Shown: piece after piece, positions 17,132 through 25,226 of the stretch
How the letters are laid out: each line of letters begins with the position of its first letter
Position numbering within the stretch: the stretch's first letter is position 1
Assembly: GCA_020431825.1 (NCBI GenBank)
Contig: JAGQHN010000009.1
Coordinates: 1-64,000 of the forward strand
Origin: Trueperaceae bacterium
Lineage (GTDB): Bacteria > Deinococcota > Deinococci > Deinococcales > Trueperaceae
Reading direction: 5' to 3'
DNA length: 64,000 bases
Translations under genes and position numbers: made by a program
Notes under the pieces: generated by a model
Told to the model about the DNA's origin: nothing
Databases searched by the model: none
What the model saw: only the letters and a program-made list of their open reading frames with translations

Positions 17132-17932
17132 ATGGAACTTTACTTTGGTACCGGTGGCTACAGTAATGATGATTGGTTGGGCCTGCTTTATCCAGAGGGC
17201 ACAAGGTCAAATAAATATCTGGAAATTTATGCCCAGTACTATAACGCAGTAGAGTTAAACAGCAGTTTTTATGCCATTCCTGGAATTCGGGCATTTGAAG
17301 GCATGGTTAAGAAAAGTAAGGCAAGGGTGCGTTTTGCTGTTAAGGCCCATCAGTCAATTACGCACACCAGAGATGCCGATGATGACACTTACCAGCGGCT
17401 GCTTGAATCTGTGGAACCCTTGCGGGCTGCCGGAATGCTTGGCCCTTTTTTGTTACAATTTCCGTATTCGTTTCACCGCACTGCTGATAATCGGCGTTAT
17501 TTAAAGTCAGTTGTAGACCGCCTAGCTGGAGAGCGTTTAGCGCTCGAGTTCCGACACCAGTCCTGGGATAATGACGAGGTGCGTCAGGCTTGCCGAGATC
17601 TGGGCGTAGCCTTTGTCAGTGTCGATTATCCGCCTTTAACAGGCCTGCCAAGTTCAGGTTTATATCTCACGGGAGATACCGCATATTTGCGACTTCATGG
17701 TCGCAACCGCGAAAAATGGTGGGACGGAAAAGATGCCAGTGAGCGCCATGATTACCGCTATACACCTGAAGAACTCAGGCCCTGGGTTGAAAGCATTCTG
17801 GCCCGTCAGGATGACCTTTCACAGCTCTATTTGTTTATGCAAAATACTACCAAAGGACACGCACTTTACAATTTGCGCATGCTCAAAGAGCTGTTTAATG
17901 AACGGGGCCTCGAGGTAGCCATAGGCTGGTAA
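17132..17932 (+). CDS. DUF72 (YecE-like) family protein
   Basis: A 266-aa TIM-barrel-like protein of the DUF72 family. Motifs: YFGTGGYSNDDWLGLLYP at the start, YYNAVELNSSFYAIP (about 36-50), FAVKAHQSITH, LLQFPYSFH, ALEFRHQSW and the C-terminal YLFMQNTTKGHALYN. The family is widespread and uncharacterised; conserved charged residues at barrel ends suggest an enzyme. It is monocistronic, with a TAGACT box 5 nt before ATG and convergent with the chemosensory operon. Confidence 0.85.
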   Translation: MELYFGTGGYSNDDWLGLLYPEGTRSNKYLEIYAQYYNAVELNSSFYAIPGIRAFEGMVKKSKARVRFAVKAHQSITHTRDADDDTYQRLLESVEPLRAAGMLGPFLLQFPYSFHRTADNRRYLKSVVDRLAGERLALEFRHQSWDNDEVRQACRDLGVAFVSVDYPPLTGLPSSGLYLTGDTAYLRLHGRNREKWWDGKDASERHDYRYTPEELRPWVESILARQDDLSQLYLFMQNTTKGHALYNLRMLKELFNERGLEVAIGW

Positions 17933-17962
17933 AAGGCGCCACTTCTTTTAAGTATTAGGCCT

Positions 17963-18772
17963 TTAAGTATTAGCTTCAGCGTAAAGTGCCTTTGTGATAG
18001 CGGGTAGTTGCTTATTTAAGAGAAAGCGGGCAACGCTTAAAACCGTCATGTCTCTGAGGCTTAAGACAACAGAAACCTCAGGGTTAACCCGTTGCATCAG
18101 CAGGACCTTGTCATGATACTCGAGTAAGACACTCGTCAGATTATTGGCGTTCAGTTTATCGCCCAGTACGCTGGCAGCCGAGGTAAAGAATTTAAAGTAG
18201 CCAGCAAAGGTGGCAGGATCTTCAATTTCCCGCCCCAGATTTAAGAGGCAATCTCCTTGCGCTGTGACCAGCATGACCGACTCTATATCTTCGGTAGAGA
18301 GAAAGGGCTCCACCTGACGCTCTAAAGCTGCGAAACTAGGATCTTTACTTGGTTTTAAGCTAATAGGCGCAGCAGATGGTTGTGCCTGGGTATTGTGCCG
18401 GGCCTGACTCTGATTCAGGATTTTTTGAATTTTGGGCAGCAAGTCGGTGGGGTTAAAAGGCTTCTTGATGACATCAATTGCCCCGACTTCTTTGGCCTGT
18501 TCATGTACGCTCTGGTTGACAATGCCAGAAATAAGAATGACCGGAATATGCTTATGTTTGGCGTCGGCTTTTAGTACCTGAGTCAGCTCAAAGCCGTCCA
18601 TACCTGGCATAACCACATCGGCAATGATGAGATGGGGTTCATGATCATGCAGGACCTGCAAGGCTGCCTCAGCGCTTTCTGCGGTAAAAACCTCGAGCTT
18701 ATGGGGTGCCAGAATGCGCTCTAAGGCTTTACGCACACTGACACTATCATCAACAATAAGAAGCCTAGGCAT
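17963..18772 (-). CDS. Response regulator with receiver and roadblock/LC7-like domain
   Basis: A 269-aa protein (start ATG at 18772, AGG upstream). Residues 1-120 are a complete receiver: acidic Asp8/Asp9, phosphoacceptor Asp52 in ADVVMPG, Ser/Thr in ISG and Lys in KKPF. After a Ser/Pro-rich linker, residues about 150-265 look like a roadblock/LC7 domain (SVMLVTAQGDCLLNLG, LLEYHDKVLLMQRV). Roadblock domains often act with small GTPases of the MglA type in polarity control, which fits a gliding/twitching chemosensory cluster. It is the last gene of that cluster; no MglA gene is in the window. Confidence 0.75.
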   Translation of the reverse strand: MPRLLIVDDSVSVRKALERILAPHKLEVFTAESAEAALQVLHDHEPHLIIADVVMPGMDGFELTQVLKADAKHKHIPVILISGIVNQSVHEQAKEVGAIDVIKKPFNPTDLLPKIQKILNQSQARHNTQAQPSAAPISLKPSKDPSFAALERQVEPFLSTEDIESVMLVTAQGDCLLNLGREIEDPATFAGYFKFFTSAASVLGDKLNANNLTSVLLEYHDKVLLMQRVNPEVSVVLSLRDMTVLSVARFLLNKQLPAITKALYAEANT

Positions 18773-18889
18773 GGTGACCTGCTTTCTGCACAGGCGTTTG
18801 ATTTTTTGGTCTTGCACTGGTGCAGAGTTGCTTAGTAAACAAACTCAGCTCAGGAAAGGCAAAAAATCTGGCACGCTGTCTTTTTTGCA

Positions 18890-19645
18890 TTAGTGGCTTG
18901 AACCTGCTTTCTCGCGTAAATGGTCAAGCTCAACTGCTACCTTAAAGAGCAGTTCTTTGGTGCTGTGGTTTATAGAAGTGTAGGCTGACAAAATCTGTGA
19001 TTCCTCGAGTCGCTCAAAGAAAAACTCTGTATCATTGCTATCTTCTGAAGTAAGAAAAATCTGAATAAGGGCTGCTTCGCCCACATAGTGGCTGATTTCA
19101 GCGTGGCAAATTTCACCGTGGCGCAGTACCACGATGGCTTCTTCTTCATTGATGCGCAGATAGAGCTTGCCCGAATGCTTATTTTGATTTAAGGACATCA
19201 TCAGATCAAAAAGCGTAAGCACCTCTAGGGTACCGCTGATTTGCGGGCTTTTCGGAATGACCATAGAGCGGGGCAACTGAGTCTGTTTGGTGCTTGGTTG
19301 TTTGGCTTTTTCTAGGTTCTGAAGGGCCTGGACAATGGCGTTGGCAGTGCTGCTACTCGGTAAACTCAGGTCATGATCTTCGGTGAGTTGGTCGCCGCTA
19401 TTGTCCAGTAAAATAAAGCTGCTTTGGGCCAGTGATTCATCACTGCGCACAATTTCGTAAAAGTCCTGACCACTCATGTCAAAAACGTCGTAGCTACTTA
19501 CAATGGCGTCAGGCTTGTCGCGCTCGAGCATGGTGAGGGCATAGAAACCTCCATCGGCCAGTTGACAGCTTATACCCACTCCGGCACAAACTCGACTGAG
19601 TTCAGCGGCTTTGGTTTGGTCTGTCATGACGAGGAGAACTTTCAT
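18890..19645 (-). CDS. Pseudo-receiver plus DUF4388 protein
   Basis: A 251-aa protein. The N-terminal 110 residues have the receiver fold (KVLLVMTDQ..., ALTMLERDKPDAIVSSYDVFDMSGQDF), but the phosphoacceptor position reads Ser and the acidic pair after strand 1 is incomplete, so it is probably not phosphorylated. Residues about 135-245 are a DUF4388 domain (SGTLEVLTLFDLMMSL...SGKLYL, VLRHGEICHAE, GEAALIQIF), common in chemosensory and motility systems. It sits between the CheA-type kinase and the REC-roadblock gene and likely works as an adaptor. The start has no strong Shine-Dalgarno. Confidence 0.75.
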   Translation of the reverse strand: MKVLLVMTDQTKAAELSRVCAGVGISCQLADGGFYALTMLERDKPDAIVSSYDVFDMSGQDFYEIVRSDESLAQSSFILLDNSGDQLTEDHDLSLPSSSTANAIVQALQNLEKAKQPSTKQTQLPRSMVIPKSPQISGTLEVLTLFDLMMSLNQNKHSGKLYLRINEEEAIVVLRHGEICHAEISHYVGEAALIQIFLTSEDSNDTEFFFERLEESQILSAYTSINHSTKELLFKVAVELDHLREKAGSSH

Positions 19646-19796
19646 AAATTGTTAAAAAACACCCTTCTATGTATCATACGTTTCGTGGCCCTAAGTAGCT
19701 GCTAGGCTTTTCACACCTTAGCCAGAGGCTGAGCTGTCATAACCTAGCCTAATCCCTGGCTATGACAAAAAACTAACGGGACAAAAAAGCGCTGAT

Positions 19797-22700
19797 TCAT
19801 AGGCTTTCCTGGGCAGTGACCTGACTTAGAGCCGTAACCAGGGTAAGTTCATCAACGGGTTTACTGAAATAAAGAGTGGCACCAAGCTCGAGGGCAACAT
19901 TGCGGTGTTTATCCCCGGCTCGAGTTGTCATAATGATAACGGGTGTGGCCTGAGTTTCTGGGCGGCGGCGCACTTCTTCTAAGAGTTCATAGCCGTTCAT
20001 GCGCGGCATTTCTAAGTCGCTCAAAATGGCATCAAAGTGTCCGTTTTGTGTGAGACCTTTTTGCACCAGCAGATCAAAGGCTTCCTGACCGTCACCTGCC
20101 GTGGTGACCTGATAACCTGCTTTCTCGAGCATTTTGCCAATAACTCGCCTGACACTTAAGGAATCGTCAACCAGCAAGAGTTCTTTTGCCTTGCTGGGCT
20201 GCTTTCGCTGGTGAGCTGTCTCAATTTTATTTTTGTGCTGACTGAGCTTGCTAAGCCCTACGGGGTCAAGCAGCAAAATAATCTCGCCATTTGGAGCCAG
20301 CGTTGCATTTGAAAGATGCTCGAGCTTAGCCAGTGCCGGGTTCAATTCACGAATAACCACTTCGCTCAAATCCAGATGCTCATCGACAATAAAGGCAAAG
20401 GTCTGCCGCTCCGCCTGAGTAATAACGATGGCAAATTCTTCACTTAGCTCTCTCTCAGGAAAACCAAACAGCTGTCTCAGATCTAAGAGCTCGAGGGTTT
20501 TATCCTGATAGCTGATCATTCGCTTGCCGTCGACAACTGGGCAGTGTTCCTGGCTTAGACGCTGCAATGTTTCTATGCTGTCTGAACCAAAGGCAAAGGT
20601 TTGATCAGCCACCTTGACCAGCAGGGCATCTGAGATAAGCAGGGTAAGGGGCAGTTTTAGCGTAAACCGCGTGCCCTTGCCCAGTTCGGTATGCAGGCTT
20701 ATCTCACCTTTAAGCCGTTTGACAGCACTGGCAACGGCGTCCATGCCGACACCACGTCCGGCGTCGGTACTGACTGCTTGTGCAGTTGACAAACCTGGAA
20801 TGAAAATGAGCTGACAACTTTCTTCAAAACTCATCTGCTCGAGTTCCTGGGCAGTTTTAAACCCTTTTTCCAGTGCTTTTTGTTTTAAACGCTCAACATT
20901 AAGCCCTGCGCCATCATCTTGGACTTCCAGATAGACATGGTTACCCCGGTGAAAAGCTTTAAGCTGGATAAGTCCTTCGGCGGTTTTTCCTCTGGTGATA
21001 CGCTCGTCCCTTGCCTCAATGCCGTGACTGATGGCATTGCGGACCAGATGCAGCATAGAGTCGCTGACAGCCTCTAAAATGGTGTTATCCAGTTCGACAT
21101 TTTCCCCTAACGTTTCAAGCCGATAGGCTTTATTTCCGCTGTTTCTCAGGAGGCGTTTTAACAGACCATAGAGCTGTGAGATAGGTACCATGCGCGCCCG
21201 GCTGATCTCCTGACGAAGCTGTTTGGAGATGCCCTGCAAGCGCTCATTTTCATCCTGACTGTTTTTATAGTAGCTACTTAACTCTTCACCTAACTCACTA
21301 ATATCGCTGGCCATTTCGGAAACGCTGCGGGCCAGAATATTCAGATCGTTATAGGTATCAAACTCGAGTTCGTCAAACATTTCCTGTAAAGAGCCACTGA
21401 TACGGGCTTTACTGGGACTAACCGAACTTGTTTGAACAGTCTGATTTTGCCTGAGCTGCGGGTTTAAATACTGGTTTTCAAACTCACTTAGCGTGCGGAG
21501 CATGCGGTTGCGACTTGCTTCCATAAGCAGACTTACTTCGCCCAGGCGTTCTAACTGCTGAGCCATGCGGCTACGCAGGCTAATAAGGTCACCTGCTAAG
21601 TCCATGAGGGTATCAAGTTTCTCGGCATTGACCCTGACCGTAGAAAGTTTTTTCGTATTGGGAGCAGCGTTTTCCTGCTCTACCTTGGCTCTGGATTTGA
21701 GTTGGGGCAAGTAGCTTTCTAAACTTTGCTGTAAGCGCCCCAGCTGTTCCTCGGCATCGTTGGCATTGCCGCCGGCCAGGAGCATCAGCTTATCTAAAAC
21801 ATCTCTGCCTTTGGCAAGACTTTCTAAGATGCTGTCGTCAAGCTCGAGACCCTCTTCTTTTACCAGACGACAGAGGGCTTCCAGGTCGGCAGCGACATCT
21901 CCAAGTGGCATAAGCTCAACCATATAGGCAGCACCTTTTATGGTGTGCATGGCCCGGAAGAGCGTTTGCAGCGCTTCCTCATCAGAGAGATTTTGTCTCA
22001 GGCTGTCCAGTGCCAGATGGGCAACGTCCAGATGTTCTTTGACTTCTGGAGCAAAGTAGTCCCAGACATCCTGCTGAGTTTGATAAAAGCTTTCAAGGCT
22101 AAGGGCCAGCTCTGACTTACTGTCTTCTGCCTCTGAATAGGGGGTGCCCAGAACCTTTGCAAGTTTTTGCTTGAGCCGGGTTAACTCAGACTCTAAGTTC
22201 GTCTGACGACCTCTGGCCGTATCGAGCATAAGACCCAGGACAAAACTGCCCTCTTTTAAGCAACTGATGGCGTCACCGCTTAAAGCCAGCTCATTGTCCC
22301 TTACCCTGACCATCAGGTCTTCAAGCTGATGGGCCAGATCACCCATAGCCTCGAGCCCGACCATGTAGGCGGCACCCTTTAGCGTATGAGTAGCGCGAAA
22401 CAGCCGACTGATGACATCAGGTCTGACCTCATCTGTTTTTAGGTCATCAAGACTGAGCTCGATAAGCTCTAGGATTTCTTCGGCTTCGGGCGCAAAAAAG
22501 GACCAGTCTTCCTGATGTTCGCGGTAGAACTGTTGCAAACTTTGACTGATGCTGTTCTTGCGGATAGTTTTTGTCCTGTGCGTTTCTTCTACAAAAAGCT
22601 CAGGCTGAGTTTTGATCAGGTCAGTCAGTAATTTGGCACCGCCAACGCTGTTAAACTGCAGGCCCACCTGACCTTCTTTACCAGTTCGGGCAATTGACTC

Positions 22701-23000
22701 GAGGCTAGCACCAAGAACCGCCGAAACCTTCTGTAACAGCAAATGTACGGTGTCAAACTGTTGCTCAGAAAAACGGTCACTCTTACTTAAAAAGCGCTCG
22801 GTTAGCTCACAGAGTTTGGCTATTTGCTCAAAGCCATACAGGGCAGCCGTACCTTTTAAGCGGTGGGTTACAACGCTCAAATTCTTAAGCTTAGAAGGAT
22901 CGGCTAAGCTTTCTAGGGCACTGTCAAAGCTGCTTAGGGCGTCCCAGGCATCCAGCAAAAAGCTTTCAAGAAGTTCGCTTTGTGGCGTAGGTATCATCAT
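19797..23000 (-). CDS. CheA/PilL-type hybrid histidine kinase with three Hpt domains and a receiver
   Basis: A 1067-aa cytoplasmic kinase. Three Hpt domains carry candidate phosphorylated His: His46 (THRLKG), His205 (THTLKG) and His352 (MHTIKG). Then come a linker and dimerisation region (VNAEKLDTLMDLAGDL), a HATPase with HLVRNAISHGIE (N-box), DDGAGL and GRGVGMDAV, a CheW-like regulatory domain, and a C-terminal receiver with Asp in SDLEMPRMNG and Lys in FSKPV. This matches ChpA/PilL of type IV pilus (Pil-Chp) systems rather than flagellar CheA. Its ATG follows directly on the TAA of the upstream MCP, so expression is coupled. Confidence 0.92.
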   Translation of the reverse strand: MMIPTPQSELLESFLLDAWDALSSFDSALESLADPSKLKNLSVVTHRLKGTAALYGFEQIAKLCELTERFLSKSDRFSEQQFDTVHLLLQKVSAVLGASLESIARTGKEGQVGLQFNSVGGAKLLTDLIKTQPELFVEETHRTKTIRKNSISQSLQQFYREHQEDWSFFAPEAEEILELIELSLDDLKTDEVRPDVISRLFRATHTLKGAAYMVGLEAMGDLAHQLEDLMVRVRDNELALSGDAISCLKEGSFVLGLMLDTARGRQTNLESELTRLKQKLAKVLGTPYSEAEDSKSELALSLESFYQTQQDVWDYFAPEVKEHLDVAHLALDSLRQNLSDEEALQTLFRAMHTIKGAAYMVELMPLGDVAADLEALCRLVKEEGLELDDSILESLAKGRDVLDKLMLLAGGNANDAEEQLGRLQQSLESYLPQLKSRAKVEQENAAPNTKKLSTVRVNAEKLDTLMDLAGDLISLRSRMAQQLERLGEVSLLMEASRNRMLRTLSEFENQYLNPQLRQNQTVQTSSVSPSKARISGSLQEMFDELEFDTYNDLNILARSVSEMASDISELGEELSSYYKNSQDENERLQGISKQLRQEISRARMVPISQLYGLLKRLLRNSGNKAYRLETLGENVELDNTILEAVSDSMLHLVRNAISHGIEARDERITRGKTAEGLIQLKAFHRGNHVYLEVQDDGAGLNVERLKQKALEKGFKTAQELEQMSFEESCQLIFIPGLSTAQAVSTDAGRGVGMDAVASAVKRLKGEISLHTELGKGTRFTLKLPLTLLISDALLVKVADQTFAFGSDSIETLQRLSQEHCPVVDGKRMISYQDKTLELLDLRQLFGFPERELSEEFAIVITQAERQTFAFIVDEHLDLSEVVIRELNPALAKLEHLSNATLAPNGEIILLLDPVGLSKLSQHKNKIETAHQRKQPSKAKELLLVDDSLSVRRVIGKMLEKAGYQVTTAGDGQEAFDLLVQKGLTQNGHFDAILSDLEMPRMNGYELLEEVRRRPETQATPVIIMTTRAGDKHRNVALELGATLYFSKPVDELTLVTALSQVTAQESL

Positions 23001-25211
23001 TTATCCTAGGCGGAAACGGGCCAGACTTCGGTTTAACTCCTGGGCCAGCTGGCGCAACTGTTCGGTGGCGTCTCGAGCCTGAATGACATAGGGTTCTGAA
23101 CCCTGGCTAAGCTGTGACATCGAACCAACGGCTTTGTGAACGGTTGCAATTCCCTGAACCTGGGTCTGGGTGGCTTGCGAGATAAGTTCAGCAAGCTGGG
23201 CTGACCTTTTAGAGATGGCGCCAATTTCTTTAAGCCGCTGCCCTGCTTCGGTGGCGACATCGTAGCCGGCTTCAACCTGCTCGTTGCTGTTTTTGACTTT
23301 ATGTACTACGTCTTTAATATCACGCTGCACATAACTAATGAGGTCAGTAATACGGCCAGCAAATTCGGCAGATTCCTCAGCAAGGTGTTTTACTTCCTCG
23401 GCAACGGTCGCAAACCTTGCTCCGGCTTCTCCGGCTCCGGCAGCTTCTAGCGCTGCACTTAGCGCCAGCAGATTTATCTGTGAAGAGATATGCGTTACGG
23501 ATTCAACAACGCTCGAGATTTCTTCAGAGTGTTTATTCAGACTGCTCATTTGCTTGGCAACTGATGCAACGTTGGCCTTAATTTCTTGCATGCCCTGCAG
23601 GGTTGCATTAACAGATACTTGCCCTTTTTCCGAGGCTTTCAGAGTAAGTTGTGCTGCTTTGGCTGAGGCATTGGCTTTTACTGCCATCTCTCTAATGGCC
23701 TTATGAACCTGAACTATATCCAGCCGTGCTTTTTGAGCTACCATAATTTGTTTTTTGGCGCTAAGCACGATGGCCTCTGTCGTTTGTGACATGACTGTAG
23801 CGTTGCCATTTACTGATTGGGCTGAAGTTTGCACCTGATTAATAAGACCGCTCAAGTCTTCAATCATGTGATTAATGGCTCTGGCCATGTTACCCATAAC
23901 ATCATCACTGATCTGACCCCGTTGACTCAGATCACCCTGAGCAATTTCGTTGAGCACCAGCATAAAGCTATCAATATTTTCCTGTAGCATGCGCGCCTGA
24001 ACCAGAGAATGTTCCTGCAGTGCCAGCTTTTCTTCTTGCAAGAGGCGCTCGGTCTGGGCTTCCTGTTCTTTTTGGGCGAGTAAAGCTGCATTGGTCTGGC
24101 GGGTTTTGCGCAGGAAGAAGTGCAGCGTTAAGATTGCCAGTACCGTAACGGCCAGGATAAGCAGAATGATGGTTCTCAAGCTGGACTGAGCCTGAGCAGC
24201 AACGCTACTAAGCGGGAGGTTGACTTCCATAACGCCGCGTACATCGCCAACTTTCCAGTCGGTTTTAGGGCTGTCGGCTCGAGTATTGTGGCAGGCAACG
24301 CAAGACTCTTCCATGATGTCTGCATGGGCATAGCGCAGTACCGATTCTCCATTTAGCGTTTCAATGCGGTAAAAAGGTTCTGCCGGGTTAGCTTTAAGTG
24401 CAGCAATGGCTTCCTGTTCAAAACTGTCTCTTGGCCCCCCATCGGTGCGCCAGGGAAAAGGGTAGTCACTGTAAAGTCTAAAGCTACCGCCTGAGCTGTC
24501 GTGCGAAATTTTTTCGCCCAGCAAGATGGTCAGCGTAGCGGGTATGGGAATCGCACCTGGTGTATTTAGAAAATCATGACTGACGGTGCCACCAACCGCT
24601 TTAACCCGGTCAACGACATTGGCACTGTAGGTGCTGCGCATCGTCACGATGGTATTACGCAGACTGCTGGCTTGCTGCAAAGCCGTGCTGGTAATAAGAT
24701 CTGCCTGCATGCGGTTGGCCTGCCAGATCATGAGACCAATAACCAGAAGAAAAGCGGAAGCCAGGGCTAAGATGATAGGGTCTAAAAAGCCCCTTGCTCC
24801 GGCTTCGCTAGCTTGAGCAGTTTGAGCATCACCGCTTGCCTGACGAGTTCCAAAACGGGCAAAGAGGCCTCGAGCCTCGGTATGCGCAGGTTCAGAATCA
24901 ATGATGAGCAAAGCATCATCACTCTGACTGGCATACAGTTCTTCAAAACTGCTTGACTTTGACAGATCCACTTCTTCATCGCTAAAAACGGTGGTGATGT
25001 CAAAATCATCATTTGCATCTGTTTCCAGAGCAACAGCCGGGAGATTATGTTGGGTAGCTCTGGCCTGAAGTCGGCTAATTAGATCGGGTTCTTCCTCGAG
25101 TGCTATGACTTGCTCAGAAGATTGTGTCAGCTGATCTGCTTCAGCTTCCTCGGCATCCGGGGCATCTTTGGCCTGACCAAAGCGCCCAAATAGGTTAAAA
25201 ATCTTTTTCAT
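23001..25211 (-). CDS. Methyl-accepting chemotaxis protein with c-heme DUF3365-type sensor
   Basis: A 736-aa transducer. An unusual acidic cytoplasmic N-terminus of about 140 residues precedes TM1 (about 145-164); the periplasmic sensor (165-346) ends with CVACH at 304-308, a c-type heme attachment motif, in the DUF3365/Tll0287-like context (YRIETLNGESVLRYAHADIMEESC...). TM2 is 347-367, followed by a HAMP-like part (QGDLSQRGQISDDVMGNM) and the MCP signalling hairpin (LSAALEAAGAGEAG.RFATVAEEVKHLAEES). It would sense redox state or a small ligand through covalent heme. The paired MCP upstream and CheA downstream are in the same operon. Confidence 0.9.
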   Translation of the reverse strand: MKKIFNLFGRFGQAKDAPDAEEAEADQLTQSSEQVIALEEEPDLISRLQARATQHNLPAVALETDANDDFDITTVFSDEEVDLSKSSSFEELYASQSDDALLIIDSEPAHTEARGLFARFGTRQASGDAQTAQASEAGARGFLDPIILALASAFLLVIGLMIWQANRMQADLITSTALQQASSLRNTIVTMRSTYSANVVDRVKAVGGTVSHDFLNTPGAIPIPATLTILLGEKISHDSSGGSFRLYSDYPFPWRTDGGPRDSFEQEAIAALKANPAEPFYRIETLNGESVLRYAHADIMEESCVACHNTRADSPKTDWKVGDVRGVMEVNLPLSSVAAQAQSSLRTIILLILAVTVLAILTLHFFLRKTRQTNAALLAQKEQEAQTERLLQEEKLALQEHSLVQARMLQENIDSFMLVLNEIAQGDLSQRGQISDDVMGNMARAINHMIEDLSGLINQVQTSAQSVNGNATVMSQTTEAIVLSAKKQIMVAQKARLDIVQVHKAIREMAVKANASAKAAQLTLKASEKGQVSVNATLQGMQEIKANVASVAKQMSSLNKHSEEISSVVESVTHISSQINLLALSAALEAAGAGEAGARFATVAEEVKHLAEESAEFAGRITDLISYVQRDIKDVVHKVKNSNEQVEAGYDVATEAGQRLKEIGAISKRSAQLAELISQATQTQVQGIATVHKAVGSMSQLSQGSEPYVIQARDATEQLRQLAQELNRSLARFRLG

Positions 25212-25226
25212 AGTCTAATGACTCGC

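Noticed and set aside
16821-17294. A 157-codon minus-strand open frame over the DUF72 start
   Set aside because: It overlaps the clear DUF72 gene antisense, has a Cys/His-rich composition without motif, and no ribosome binding site.
17945-17972. Direct repeat of TTTAAGTATTAG after the DUF72 gene
   Set aside because: Two short AT-rich copies only; chance or slippage is enough to explain them.
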